From positions 1 through 64,000 of the forward strand of contig CAIKYB010000022.1 in assembly GCA_903831575.1 (NCBI GenBank): DNA of 64,000 bases. The letters run 5' to 3'. Shown here in pieces: positions 44,819 through 54,411 of the stretch. The position numbers were made by a program, and so were the translations under genes. The stretch is from an uncultured Bacteroidota bacterium (lineage in GTDB: Bacteria; Bacteroidota; Bacteroidia; Chitinophagales; Chitinophagaceae). The notes beneath the pieces were generated by a model that was given only the letters and a program-made list of their open reading frames with translations, had not been told where the DNA came from and searched no databases. Position 1 is the first letter of the stretch, and each line of letters opens with the position of its first letter.

Positions 44819-45583
44819 ATGAAAAATAAAAAAGTAAGTTTTACATGCGGCTTTCTCTATTTTATTTGCAGCATGCTATTATTAATTTCTTGTAAAAAAT
44901 CAAGCGATACTTTTTCTACTCAAACTCTTAACGATTATTATCCATTACAAACAGGAAAGTATATCACGTACCAACTGGATTCCTTAGTTTATATTTCTTT
45001 TGGGACCAGAGACTCTGTCATTACCAATGAGCTAAAGTATCAAGTAGATTCCTTAATTACAGACAATAATGGCAGGCCTGCTTATCGCGTATTCAGATTG
45101 ATTCGGAAAAACCAACAAGATGCCTGGAGACCAGAATCAACTTTCATGGTGTTGAATACAGGTATGAATATAGAATTTGTTGAAGACAATCTGAAATACA
45201 TCAAAATGACGGCGCCTATTCAAAATGATAAGTCATGGAAAGGCAATTGCTATCTGAGCAATTTTATCATCAATAACCCATCTTATAATTATCTCGATAA
45301 TTGGGATTACACTTACTCTAATGTTGGCGGACAGGAAGTTGTAGGGAATTATACTCTAGCCAACACATTAACTATAAATCAAAGAAATGAGAGCGATGGA
45401 TTGCCAGATAATCCTGATGCCTATAGTGAAATTGTTTTTGCACAAGAGAAATATGCTCAAGGTATTGGCATGGTTTATAAAAAGTTTTTCAGAAAAGAAT
45501 ACCAGCCGAATAGTAATGGAACAGGAGGAAATGTTGCGGATGGATCTTACGGTGTGGAATACACGATGATTGATCACAATTAA
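44819..45583 (+). CDS. Hypothetical lipoprotein downstream of mnmA
   Basis: A 254-residue predicted lipoprotein (LLLISC lipobox, Cys26) I cannot place in a named family with certainty. Mature sequence begins KKSSDTFSTQTLNDYYPLQTGKYITYQLDSLVY, a pattern seen in Bacteroidota surface or periplasmic lipoproteins that bear a beta-sandwich domain. The ATG at 44819 is used; the frame also opens further upstream within mnmA, but the signal peptide is complete from here. The following gene overlaps only if an upstream ATG is used. Confidence 0.75.
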   Translation: MKNKKVSFTCGFLYFICSMLLLISCKKSSDTFSTQTLNDYYPLQTGKYITYQLDSLVYISFGTRDSVITNELKYQVDSLITDNNGRPAYRVFRLIRKNQQDAWRPESTFMVLNTGMNIEFVEDNLKYIKMTAPIQNDKSWKGNCYLSNFIINNPSYNYLDNWDYTYSNVGGQEVVGNYTLANTLTINQRNESDGLPDNPDAYSEIVFAQEKYAQGIGMVYKKFFRKEYQPNSNGTGGNVADGSYGVEYTMIDHN

Positions 45584-45599
45584 TTTTACCATAAATTTC

Positions 45600-46070
45600 A
45601 TGAACATTATTATCCGTAAAGCTGTCCAGCGGGATTGCGAACGAATGATGGAACTCATTCAAGAATTGGCTGTATATGAAAAAGCAACCGAACAAGTTGC
45701 CGTAGATTTTAATCATTTTGTTGAAAGTGGATTTGGGAAAAACCCAGTTTGGTGGTCTTATGTAGCCGAACTGACCCATGAGAATAACTCAAAAGAAATT
45801 GTAGGTTTTGCCCTGTATTACATCAGATATAGCACCTGGAAAGGACAAAAAATGTATTTAGAAGATATTATTGTTACAGAGCAATACAGAGACAAGGGAA
45901 TTGGAACAATGTTGTTCCATGAATTGATACACCTATCTAAAGAGATGAAATTCAAAGGAATCAATTGGCAAGTTTTAGATTGGAATGACCCGGCGATAAA
46001 TTTTTATAAGAAGTTCAGCAGTGTTAGGTTTGACTCAGAATGGATTAATTGTAGTATTGACAATATCTAA
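45600..46070 (+). CDS. GNAT family N-acetyltransferase
   Basis: Acyl-CoA dependent acetyltransferase of the GNAT fold, 156 residues. The acetyl-CoA binding block is MYLEDIIVTEQYRDKGIGTMLFHELI (the Q/RxxGxG/A-like YRDKGIG), with IRKAVQRDCERMMELIQELA at the N-terminus and WQVLDWNDPAINFYKK near the C-terminus, resembling diamine (spermidine/spermine) acetyltransferases. Substrate is unproven. The ATG at 45600 is preferred over 45570, which lies inside the preceding lipoprotein gene and adds unconserved residues. Confidence 0.9.
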   Translation: MNIIIRKAVQRDCERMMELIQELAVYEKATEQVAVDFNHFVESGFGKNPVWWSYVAELTHENNSKEIVGFALYYIRYSTWKGQKMYLEDIIVTEQYRDKGIGTMLFHELIHLSKEMKFKGINWQVLDWNDPAINFYKKFSSVRFDSEWINCSIDNI

Positions 46071-46157
46071 CAATTAAAGAAATTTTAATACTAAAGGGTA
46101 TTTTTATAAATTTTCATTATATTTACTACCTGTTTTTTTACAAAAAAATATATAACT

Positions 46158-47987
46158 ATGTCTAATTTTTTTACCAAAAAATCGATGTTAATAATTGCTG
46201 TAATTACAATTTTCAGTATAACATCATGTCAAAAAGAAATAAACGAAAATATTGACAACAACAATGATACATCAGTTGTTGACCCTTCCTTACCACCGGA
46301 TTTGACAACAAGAATAAATTCGTCAGTTTCTGGATTTGTAACAAATGAAAATGATGCAGCTGTAAATGGTGCAGTTGTAAGATTTGGTAATACATCAACT
46401 ACGACTGATAAATATGGCTATTTTGAATTCAACGATATCAATGTAATTAAGGCTACTGCTGTTGTTACTGTTGAAAAGAGCGGCTATTTCAATGGCATTA
46501 AAACCTACCAGGCTGAAACAGGTAAAGCCAGCTTTTTCAGAATAAAATTAATTCCTAAAACAACATCTGGCAGCATAAATGCACTATCAGGCGGGAATGT
46601 AACATTGTCTAATGGATTAAGCGTTTTTCTTCCAAGTACAGCGGTTGTCTATGCTGCAACAAATGCACCCTATTCCGGAACAATCAACGTTGCGGCATTT
46701 TGGATAAACCCAACAGCAAATGATTTGACCGAAATTATGCCAGGGGATTTGAGAGGCATTGACAAAAATGGTTTGCTTAAAGGTCTAACTACTTATGGCA
46801 TGTGTGCAATTGAATTAACAAGTCCTGCTGGTGAATTGTTGCAAATTGCTCCCAACAAAAAAGCGACATTGACATTCCCATTACCTTCAGCATTAATGGC
46901 CACTGCGCCAACTACTATTCCGCTTTGGTATTTTGATGAAAATAAAGGATTATGGATTGAAGATGGAACAGCTACAAAGGTTGGATCTACTTATGTAGGC
47001 GATGTGAGTCATTTCTCTTTTTGGAATTGCGATTTACCAAACGCTATTGTGCCACTAACCTTCAACGTTATTGACAGTGCGGGAAATCCTGTTGCCAATG
47101 CGCATGTAGAAATCAGACCATTAACGCCATCATCATGGTCTCATATTGGAGGATATACAGATGCTACAGGGCATGTGGCTGTATTTGTAACGCCAAACAC
47201 CCTTTATTCTCTTGAGATTTATGGATCTACTTGTTATTACTGGAATAGCACACAACAAGGCTATTCACAACAATTCACCGCAACTACTACTCCAATCAAT
47301 CTGGGAAATATTGTAATAACCGGACCAGCAACTGCCAATGTAAGCGGCACCGTTACTGATTGCAATGGACTTCCTGTAACCAATGGATACCTTGTTATGC
47401 AGAATGGATATTACAATTATAGATATACATTAGATAATCTTGGACAATATAACTTTTCAACAATGCTATGCAGTGGCAGCACTTCTGTATCTTTCATTGC
47501 CGAAGATGCAACTTCCGCACAACAAAGTACACCACTTCCATACACAATCAATTCAGGAAACAACAGCATCCAAAATCTTCAGGCTTGTGGCATTTCTATT
47601 AATCAGTACATTAATTATAGTGTAGATGGAACGACCTATTCAATGACTGCTCCTGCAGATAGCTTTTTAATGTATGTTAATCCGCAAGTAGCACCATCAA
47701 CGATAAGTATTTATAATATGGGCAGAACATCCGGCTCTGGTTCAGTAAATTATACTTTTACTTCTAATGGGATAGGCGTTGGAAGCACACAAGTTCTTAA
47801 TAACTTCTATACAAGTCAAATTCAAGATACTACAACCATCAACTCTCCTATCAATGTAAACATTACAGAATATGGAGCTATTGGGCAGTTTATTGCAGGA
47901 AATTTTGCAGGAACACTTACCGGGTCTGCACCTGGATTAATTCAATATACTATAACCTGCAACTTCCGAATCAGAAGAAGTCAATAA
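46158..47987 (+). CDS. Large lipoprotein with carboxypeptidase regulatory-like Ig domains
   Basis: A 609-residue predicted lipoprotein (lipobox SITSC, Cys24) with a short disordered Asn/Asp linker, then several beta-sandwich domains: a CarboxypepD_reg-like domain at about 55-130 (SGFVTNENDAAVNGAVVRFG), a middle region at 135-300 resembling the GDF-type segment of FAM171/CILP proteins, and two further Ig-like repeats at about 305-400 and 400-480, with a C-terminal region of unknown fold. No enzyme motif. I infer an outer-membrane or surface protein; no SusC/D partner is adjacent. Confidence 0.82.
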   Translation: MSNFFTKKSMLIIAVITIFSITSCQKEINENIDNNNDTSVVDPSLPPDLTTRINSSVSGFVTNENDAAVNGAVVRFGNTSTTTDKYGYFEFNDINVIKATAVVTVEKSGYFNGIKTYQAETGKASFFRIKLIPKTTSGSINALSGGNVTLSNGLSVFLPSTAVVYAATNAPYSGTINVAAFWINPTANDLTEIMPGDLRGIDKNGLLKGLTTYGMCAIELTSPAGELLQIAPNKKATLTFPLPSALMATAPTTIPLWYFDENKGLWIEDGTATKVGSTYVGDVSHFSFWNCDLPNAIVPLTFNVIDSAGNPVANAHVEIRPLTPSSWSHIGGYTDATGHVAVFVTPNTLYSLEIYGSTCYYWNSTQQGYSQQFTATTTPINLGNIVITGPATANVSGTVTDCNGLPVTNGYLVMQNGYYNYRYTLDNLGQYNFSTMLCSGSTSVSFIAEDATSAQQSTPLPYTINSGNNSIQNLQACGISINQYINYSVDGTTYSMTAPADSFLMYVNPQVAPSTISIYNMGRTSGSGSVNYTFTSNGIGVGSTQVLNNFYTSQIQDTTTINSPINVNITEYGAIGQFIAGNFAGTLTGSAPGLIQYTITCNFRIRRSQ

Positions 47988-48010
47988 ACAAAGATGTTTC
48001 CTATACTTTA

Positions 48011-48043
48011 AAGGCTTTCCTTAGGGAAGGCCTTTTTTCTTTT
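48011..48043 (+). terminator. Intrinsic terminator after the 609-aa lipoprotein
   Basis: AAGGCTTTCC and GGAAGGCCTT pair in a 10-bp stem (one G-U) around a 4-nt loop, followed by a T-rich run. It ends the lipoprotein transcript before the icd promoter. Confidence 0.85.
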
Positions 48044-48084
48044 ATAATACTTGATTTTCACTTTACAAAAACGCAGATTTGACT

Positions 48085-48092
48085 TACCTTTG
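48085..48092 (+). promoter_or_regulatory. Predicted -7 element of icd
   Basis: TACCTTTG, an exact TAnnTTTG match 20 bp before the icd ATG. A TTTG (48077-48080 region, GATTTGAC) lies too close to be a -33 element. Confidence 0.6.
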
Positions 48093-48112
48093 CAGTCCAA
48101 AAATTAAGCACT

Positions 48113-49345
48113 ATGTCAAAAATTAAAGTAGCAAACCCCGTTGTAGAATTAGACGGTGATGAGATGACTCGCATCATCTGGAAGTTTATCAAAGACAAAT
48201 TGATTCTTCCTTATTTGGAAGTACCTATTCAATATTTTGATTTGGGTATGGAATATCGTGATCAAACTGATGACCAGATAACTATTGATGCGGCTAATGC
48301 TATCAAGGCTTGTGGAGTGGGAATTAAATGCGCTACTATTACGCCTGATGAAGCTCGTGTAAAAGAATTCAATTTAAAGCAAATGTGGAAGAGTCCAAAT
48401 GGAACGATACGTAACATCTTAGATGGTACCGTTTTTAGAGAGCCTATTGTAATGAAAAATGTTCCTCGCTTGGTAACCAACTGGACTGCTCCAATCATTG
48501 TGGGTCGCCATGCATTTGGCGATCAATATCGTGCAACCGATACCGTTATCAAAGGGAAAGGGAAATTAACCATGACTTTCACTCCTGAAGGTGGTGGTGA
48601 AGCACAAGTATTTGAAGTCTATAATTATAAAGGAGATGGTGTAGCAATGGCCATGTATAATACTGATGAAAGTATTTATGGATTTGCAAGAAGTTGTTTC
48701 AATATGGCTTTAAGTAAAAAATGGCCTTTATATCTTTCTACAAAAAACACCATTTTAAAAAAATACGATGGCCGATTCAAAGACATTTTTGAAGAAGTCT
48801 ATCAGAATGAATTCAAAGCTGCTTATGAAACTGCAGGTATTACTTACGAACATCGGTTGATTGATGACATGGTGGCCAGCGCTTTAAAATGGAATGGTAA
48901 TTTTGTTTGGGCTTGTAAAAATTATGATGGCGATGTACAATCAGATACTGTAGCTCAAGGATTTGGTTCATTAGGTTTAATGACTTCTGTATTAGTTACT
49001 CCTGATGGAAAAACAATGGAATCAGAAGCTGCTCATGGAACTGTAACTCGTCACTATCGTGATCATCAGGCAGGAAAACCAACCAGCACCAATCCAATCG
49101 CATCAATATTTGCATGGACAAGAGGTTTGGCCTTCCGTGGAAAATTGGATAACAACCAGGAGTTAATCGATTTTTGTAATGCACTTGAAGCAGTTTGTAT
49201 TGAAACAGTTGAAAGCGGGAAAATGACAAAAGACTTAGCCGTATGTATTCATGGCAATAAAGTTTCTCATGGAGCACATTATTTATACACAGAAGAATTT
49301 TTAGATGCCATTGATGCTAATTTGAAGGCGAAGATGGGTTTCTAA
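48113..49345 (+). CDS. icd: NADP-dependent isocitrate dehydrogenase
   Basis: TCA-cycle enzyme oxidising isocitrate to 2-oxoglutarate and supplying NADPH. The 410 residues belong to the homodimeric, eukaryote-like subfamily: [20 protein letters not shown] near the N-terminus, [20 protein letters not shown] with substrate-binding Ser and Arg, and [31 protein letters not shown] near residues 305-335. Length and motifs are complete. It is monocistronic: a terminator and its own promoter precede it, and a palindromic repeat follows. Confidence 0.97.
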   Translation: MSKIKVANPVVELDGDEMTRIIWKFIKDKLILPYLEVPIQYFDLGMEYRDQTDDQITIDAANAIKACGVGIKCATITPDEARVKEFNLKQMWKSPNGTIRNILDGTVFREPIVMKNVPRLVTNWTAPIIVGRHAFGDQYRATDTVIKGKGKLTMTFTPEGGGEAQVFEVYNYKGDGVAMAMYNTDESIYGFARSCFNMALSKKWPLYLSTKNTILKKYDGRFKDIFEEVYQNEFKAAYETAGITYEHRLIDDMVASALKWNGNFVWACKNYDGDVQSDTVAQGFGSLGLMTSVLVTPDGKTMESEAAHGTVTRHYRDHQAGKPTSTNPIASIFAWTRGLAFRGKLDNNQELIDFCNALEAVCIETVESGKMTKDLAVCIHGNKVSHGAHYLYTEEFLDAIDANLKAKMGF

Positions 49346-49371
49346 TTGTTAAACATATCATTTAAAATAAT

Positions 49372-49397
49372 TAGCCCACGGTTTAAACCGTGGGCTA
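49372..49397. repeat. Perfect 26-bp palindrome, copy 2
   Basis: TAGCCCACGGTTT and its exact complement meet at TTTAAA. It is identical to the inner 26 bp of the palindrome at 5276-5307 apart from one base pair swapped on both arms (C-G becomes G-C), so pairing is kept. It lies between icd and the convergent THUMP methyltransferase gene. Confidence 0.9.
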
Positions 49398-49447
49398 CAA
49401 AATCATCTTATCAACAAATCCCCCTAATCAACAAACCAACCAATCCA

Positions 49448-50617
49448 CTAACCTTTCACCTCTTTACTCCCCGCATACAATTCATACTCAAATAAACGGC
49501 AATCAATTTTTCCAGTATAAAACTCTATCCTTCTCTTAGGTTTTAATCCGATTTTTTTTGCAAGTTCTAAGTTACCGGTGAAAATATATCCCCAATAACC
49601 TTTACATTTTTGTTTTAGAAAATCTCCCATTCTACCATAGGTTTCCTGTAATTCTATTTCATCGCCCAAACGATCTCCGTACTCTGGATTAAAATAAATC
49701 ACACCAGGATTATCTTCAGGTATTGTTGTTTCTGCAAAATCACATACTTCAAACGTAATTAAATCTTCAACGCCGGCAATACCAGCATTTACTTTAGAAA
49801 TATTTACGGCATCTTCACTAATATCAGACATGATTATTTTTATATCAAGTTGAGAAACCACTTTAGATTCCATTTCTTTATATAACTGAAAATAAACAGA
49901 TTCATCATACTCACACAAATGCATGAACGAATAATTATTTCTATATAAGCCAGGCATTCGATTCGTGGCCAGCAATGCCGCTTCTATTGCAATTGTTCCC
50001 GAACCACACATAGGATTGATAAAGGCAGATTTCCGATCCCACTTTAAAGCCAATAAATTAGCTGCTGCTAAGGACTCCAGCATCGGTGCTTTACCAGGGA
50101 TTTTTCTATACCCATGCTTTGACAGGGTTTCTCCACTGGTATCAATAAATATTTCCGCTATACTTTCCTTCCAATATAAATGTATAACTACTGCATTAAG
50201 CTCTGGTCCTGAATCTGGTCGTTGACCAGTTTTTTCTCTGAACCTATCCGCAATCGCATCCTTCACTTTTACATTGGCAAACAAATTATTAGTAATAGTT
50301 TCATTACTTACATTACTGCTTATAGAAAAATATTCATTTGCAGGAATTATTTTTTCCCATTCAATATTTACTAATTCTTTATACAAATCATTCGCATTAT
50401 ATGCAGTAAATTCTTTTAATGAAAACAAAACCTGACTCGCAGTTCTGAGGTTGATATTAAGCTTGATACAATCATTCATGCTACCAAATAGTTCTACTCC
50501 AGTTTTAAAAATTCTCACTGGAGTAAAACCAAGATCTATAACTTCCTGTTGTAAATAAAGAGACAATCGATTACTGCAGGTGACGATAATACGACTTGGC
50601 GTTGTAAATAAACTCAT
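49448..50617 (-). CDS. THUMP-domain class I RNA methyltransferase
   Basis: A 389-residue SAM-dependent RNA methyltransferase of the RlmL/YpsC group, N2-methylating guanosine in rRNA in characterised relatives. The N-terminal ferredoxin-like and THUMP domain (1-165) is followed by the Rossmann methyltransferase: FINPMCGSGTIAIEAALLA (SAM motif) and IYFNPEYGDRLGD. The catalytic NPPY is NPEY here, an altered third position. The target RNA cannot be named. It lies 20 bp behind rfbD, possibly as the last gene of the sugar-nucleotide operon. Confidence 0.88.
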   Translation of the reverse strand: MSLFTTPSRIIVTCSNRLSLYLQQEVIDLGFTPVRIFKTGVELFGSMNDCIKLNINLRTASQVLFSLKEFTAYNANDLYKELVNIEWEKIIPANEYFSISSNVSNETITNNLFANVKVKDAIADRFREKTGQRPDSGPELNAVVIHLYWKESIAEIFIDTSGETLSKHGYRKIPGKAPMLESLAAANLLALKWDRKSAFINPMCGSGTIAIEAALLATNRMPGLYRNNYSFMHLCEYDESVYFQLYKEMESKVVSQLDIKIIMSDISEDAVNISKVNAGIAGVEDLITFEVCDFAETTIPEDNPGVIYFNPEYGDRLGDEIELQETYGRMGDFLKQKCKGYWGYIFTGNLELAKKIGLKPKRRIEFYTGKIDCRLFEYELYAGSKEVKG

Positions 50618-50637
50618 GTAGGAATTTTAAAGGAATG

Positions 50638-51510
50638 TTATAGTTCTTTCAACAACGACATACATTGTTGTAAACTATATTTCCATTGTGGAATATTAAG
50701 CGAAAAAGTATCTTTTATTTTGCTGGCATTTAATATAGAATAATGAGGCCGTTTGGCAGGAACAGGATACGCGCTAGATGGAATTGGATGTATTTTACAA
50801 TGGTATCCGCCAATTTCGTTTATTGCGTTTGCAAATTCAAACCATGAAATAACGCCTTCATTGGCAAAATGATACATGCCAGGCTGTGGACTTTCGTAAT
50901 CAAAAATTATTTTAAAAATTGCGGTTGCTAAATCAGCAGCATAAGTAGGTTTCCCTATCTGGTCATCAACTACACTTATCTCCGGCCTTTCTTGCATCAA
51001 CTTCATCATGGTCTTCACGAAATTCTTTCCAAAGTAGCTGTAAACCCAGGAAGTTCGAATCACTATAGATTTAGGGTCTAACTGCATGGCTAATTTTTCT
51101 CCTTCAAGTTTTGTTGTGCCATACACATTGATCGGAGCAGTTTGATCTTCTTCGTTGTAACCATTTTTATTTTCCCCGTCAAAAACATAATCAGTTGAAA
51201 TGTGTATCAACTGACAATGGTATTTTTTACAAGCGGCGGCAAGATAACCAACAGCCGTTGCATTTATGGCAAGTGCAGTTGCATCATCTTTTTCTGCAGC
51301 ATCTACTGCGGTATAAGCAGCGGCATTTATACAATAATCAAAATTATTTTTTGAAAAAATATTTTCAATAGCTTGAGCATCAGTAATAGAAAGTTCGTTC
51401 ACATCAGTAAATACAAATGTATTATCAGTAATTTTTGCTGCTAATTTGCGGCATTCATTACCCAACTGCCCATTGGCTCCTGTAACTAATATTTTTTTAT
51501 GATTTGTCAT
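50638..51510 (-). CDS. rfbD: dTDP-4-dehydrorhamnose reductase
   Basis: Last enzyme of dTDP-L-rhamnose synthesis (RmlD), NADPH-dependent reduction of the 4-keto sugar. The 290 residues have the NAD(P)-binding KILVTGANGQLGNEC start, the STDYVFDG motif, and the catalytic YGTTKLEGE (YxxxK). I use the ATG at 51510: the frame runs upstream into rfbC. rfbD starts 4 bp after the rfbC stop. rfbA and rfbB, which make the dTDP-4-keto-6-deoxyglucose substrate, are not in this window. Confidence 0.94.
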   Translation of the reverse strand: MTNHKKILVTGANGQLGNECRKLAAKITDNTFVFTDVNELSITDAQAIENIFSKNNFDYCINAAAYTAVDAAEKDDATALAINATAVGYLAAACKKYHCQLIHISTDYVFDGENKNGYNEEDQTAPINVYGTTKLEGEKLAMQLDPKSIVIRTSWVYSYFGKNFVKTMMKLMQERPEISVVDDQIGKPTYAADLATAIFKIIFDYESPQPGMYHFANEGVISWFEFANAINEIGGYHCKIHPIPSSAYPVPAKRPHYSILNASKIKDTFSLNIPQWKYSLQQCMSLLKEL

Positions 51511-51514
51511 AGTT

Positions 51515-52078
51515 TCAAGATTGAGTAAAAATGAAATTATTGACACAATGCTCAAATGTTGGATGCAATTTGTCTTTATCTGAGATGATTTGTTTGTCAG
51601 CAGGAATCATCCAATCGATATTCAATGCCGGATCGTAAAATTGAATACCCCCCTCTAAATTTTTATCATAAAAAGAATCACATTTATAAAACACTTCGGC
51701 CGTTTCGCTCAATACAGCATAGCCATGCGCAAAACCATGTGGGATATACAATTGTCTTTTATTGTCACCAGAAAGTTGAATAGAAAAATGTTGTCCAAAA
51801 GTTGGCGACCCCTTTCTGATATCTAAAACCACATCTAAAATGGTTCCGCTTAATACTCTTATAAATTTCGTTTGAGCTGAAGGATTCAATTGATAATGCA
51901 TGCCTCTTACAACGCCATATATAGATTTTGCCTGATTATCCTGAACAAATTTTGTATGCATATCTGATTCTGCGCATGTGTTTTGATTATAGCTTTCGAA
52001 AAAATAACCACGACTGTCTTCAAAAACTTTAGGTTCAAAAATCAACAACCCAGGAAAATCTGTTTTAATAAATGGCAT
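51515..52078 (-). CDS. rfbC: dTDP-4-dehydrorhamnose 3,5-epimerase
   Basis: RmlC converts dTDP-4-keto-6-deoxy-D-glucose to the L-lyxo form. The 187 residues match the family: LIFEPKVFEDSRGYFFESYN at the N-terminus, VVRGMHYQ with the conserved His, VVLDIRKGSPTFG, and IPHGFAHGYAVLSETAEVFYKCD with the catalytic base and Tyr. Length is typical. It is immediately upstream of rfbD. Confidence 0.96.
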   Translation of the reverse strand: MPFIKTDFPGLLIFEPKVFEDSRGYFFESYNQNTCAESDMHTKFVQDNQAKSIYGVVRGMHYQLNPSAQTKFIRVLSGTILDVVLDIRKGSPTFGQHFSIQLSGDNKRQLYIPHGFAHGYAVLSETAEVFYKCDSFYDKNLEGGIQFYDPALNIDWMIPADKQIISDKDKLHPTFEHCVNNFIFTQS

Positions 52079-52086
52079 AAAAATAA

Positions 52087-53076
52087 TTATGAATATACTT
52101 CTTTAAAATAATTTACGGTTTCCATTAATCCTTGTTCAAATTTTTTGACTGGCTCATAATTCAACAATGATTTAGCCAAAGATATATCGGCCAATGAATT
52201 TCTAATGTCTCCAGCGCGTGGTGCACGATGAATAGGCTTCCACTCACTATTTAAGTGCAACGCGCAAGAATTATATAATTGATTTACTGAATAAAATTCG
52301 CCTATGGCAACATTATATACTTTATTAAATGCATCCCTATTTTCGGAAAGCATTCCTTTGATATTTATTTGAACGGCGTTATCAACGTAGGTAAAATCTC
52401 TTGTTTGCTCGCCATCACCATTAATATAAACAGCTGTATTTTTCATTATTCCTTTTACAAACAAAGGTATAACAGCCGCATAAGGCCCATCCGGATCTTG
52501 ACGTGGGCCAAAAATATTAAAATACCGAAATCCCATTAGTTTCAATCCATAAACATCTGCAAAAACCTGGGCATACAATTCATTCGTTTTTTTTGTTGCG
52601 GCATAAGGAGATAAGCAATTCCCGATTTTGCTCTCTATTTTAGGAAGCGTAGGCTCGTCACCATATACAGATGACGATGATGCATATACGAAGGATTTGA
52701 CTTTATTTTCGATTGCGGCATTTAACATGTTTACAAAACCGCTTACGTTTACTTCATTGAAATACACTGGCTCTTTAATTGACCTTGGCACAGAACCTAA
52801 TGCAGCCTGGTGACTTACATAATCAATTCCCTCAGTTGCTTTCATGCAGGTTTCCAGATTTCTGATATCTCCTTCCATAAATTCGAAAGAATCGTAGGCG
52901 CTGAGCACAGCTAAATTATTTTCGAAACCATTTACCATATTATCTAAAACCCTCACTTTCTTCGCGCCATTTTTCAATAAATATTCGGCAATATGACTCC
53001 CTATAAATCCTGCACCACCGGTAACTAAAAAATTATAGTCAGCTAAATTGATTTTATGAAAAATATGATCAGACAT
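52087..53076 (-). CDS. NAD-dependent sugar-nucleotide epimerase (WbpP/TviC-like)
   Basis: SDR-family epimerase, 329 residues, similar to UDP-N-acetylglucosamine 4-epimerases of the WbpP/TviC type. It has VTGGAGFIGSHIAEYLL, the catalytic SSSSVYGDEPTL, and YAATKKTNEL (YxxxK). With the neighbouring sugar-nucleotide dehydrogenase it would turn UDP-GlcNAc into a UDP-GalNAcA-type sugar, as in Vi antigen synthesis. The exact epimer is inferred. It is cotranscribed with the rest of the cluster. Confidence 0.88.
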   Translation of the reverse strand: MSDHIFHKINLADYNFLVTGGAGFIGSHIAEYLLKNGAKKVRVLDNMVNGFENNLAVLSAYDSFEFMEGDIRNLETCMKATEGIDYVSHQAALGSVPRSIKEPVYFNEVNVSGFVNMLNAAIENKVKSFVYASSSSVYGDEPTLPKIESKIGNCLSPYAATKKTNELYAQVFADVYGLKLMGFRYFNIFGPRQDPDGPYAAVIPLFVKGIMKNTAVYINGDGEQTRDFTYVDNAVQINIKGMLSENRDAFNKVYNVAIGEFYSVNQLYNSCALHLNSEWKPIHRAPRAGDIRNSLADISLAKSLLNYEPVKKFEQGLMETVNYFKEVYS

Positions 53077-53103
53077 TAAATAATGTTGGTGAAAAATGAT
53101 TTA

Positions 53104-54402
53104 TTATAAACTCCAGTAGATTCTATTTTTAATCTTCCCGCGATAAGTTCCTTTTAAATCTGCAATAATGGCTTTTTCTTTTGTTATAGAAACAAAATAA
53201 GCATCATCCAGATTTTTATATTCATCATGTGGAACAGTTACAATTACAGCATCATAATCATCAGCAATCTGGCTGATCAAATCAAATCCGTATTCGTGCA
53301 TTAACTCTTTGCTATCTGCATTTGGATCAGATACATGAACATTTAAGGAAAAGGATTTCAATTCTTTAACTACATCTGCCACTTTACTGTTTCTGATGTC
53401 GCTTACATTTTCTTTAAAAGTGGCACCCATTACCAAGACTTTACTTTTTTTAACATCGCCGTTGTTCTGTATAATATATTGCAAAACCTTTTTTGCTACA
53501 TATTCTGCCATCCCATCATTAATAACCCTTCCTGCTAAAATCACTTGGCTTTCGTAACCTAGTTTTTTAGACTTATGTGTTAAATAATAAGGATCAACAC
53601 CAATACAATGACCACCCACCAATCCAGGTTGAAATTTTAAAAAGTTCCATTTAGTACCAGCTGCCTCCAACACTTCGTACGTGTTAATATTCATTTTATC
53701 GAAGATGATAGAAAGCTCATTCATCAAAGCAATATTTAAATCGCGTTGAGTATTTTCAATAATTTTTGCTGCTTCTGCAACTTTTATAGAAGATGCTTTA
53801 TGCACCCCTGCCTTAACCACCAAGGCATATACTTTGGCAATGGTTTCTAAACTTTCATCGCAACATCCGCTTACTACTTTAATAATTGTACTAATCGTGT
53901 GTAGTTTATCTCCTGGATTAATGCGCTCTGGTGAATAACCGATTTTATAATCTGTTATCATTTTCAATCCTGATATTTTTTCTATAATGGGAACACAATC
54001 TTCTTCAGTACATCCTGGATAAACGGTACTTTCAAAAACAACATAATCACCTATCTTAATTACTTTCCCAATTGTTTCACTTGCTCTTTGTACAGGAACC
54101 AAATCAGGTACATTATGATCATCTACAGGTGTAGGGACAGCAACGATAAAGAAGTTAGCTGATTTTAAAACGGATAAATCATTTGTAAAACTAATGTCGC
54201 AATTTTCAAAAGCACTTGACTCCAGTTCCTGACTAGGATCTATTCCTTTACGCATCATTTCTACTCTTTCAGCATTAATATCAAATCCAATAACTTTTAT
54301 TTTTTTTGCAAATTCAAGTGCAATAGGAAGACCTACATAACCTAACCCAATAACAGCTAAGGATTTTTTTTTGTCTAATAAATCTTGATACATCATGCTC
54401 AT
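53104..54402 (-). CDS. Nucleotide-sugar dehydrogenase (WbpA/TviB-like)
   Basis: Oxidises a UDP-HexNAc to the uronic acid in two NAD-dependent steps. The 432 residues have the Rossmann start LAVIGLGYVGLPIALEFAKK, VVFESTVYPGCTEEDCVPI, typical of the Vi/WbpA branch, and the catalytic Cys in GLVGGHCIGVDPYYL near residue 265. The C-terminal UDP-binding domain includes MGATFKENVSDIRNSKV. UDP-GlcNAc is the likely substrate. It differs clearly from the UDP-glucose dehydrogenase at 55.4-56.7 kb. Confidence 0.92.
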   Translation of the reverse strand: MSMMYQDLLDKKKSLAVIGLGYVGLPIALEFAKKIKVIGFDINAERVEMMRKGIDPSQELESSAFENCDISFTNDLSVLKSANFFIVAVPTPVDDHNVPDLVPVQRASETIGKVIKIGDYVVFESTVYPGCTEEDCVPIIEKISGLKMITDYKIGYSPERINPGDKLHTISTIIKVVSGCCDESLETIAKVYALVVKAGVHKASSIKVAEAAKIIENTQRDLNIALMNELSIIFDKMNINTYEVLEAAGTKWNFLKFQPGLVGGHCIGVDPYYLTHKSKKLGYESQVILAGRVINDGMAEYVAKKVLQYIIQNNGDVKKSKVLVMGATFKENVSDIRNSKVADVVKELKSFSLNVHVSDPNADSKELMHEYGFDLISQIADDYDAVIVTVPHDEYKNLDDAYFVSITKEKAIIADLKGTYRGKIKNRIYWSL

Positions 54403-54411
54403 TTTTTTACA

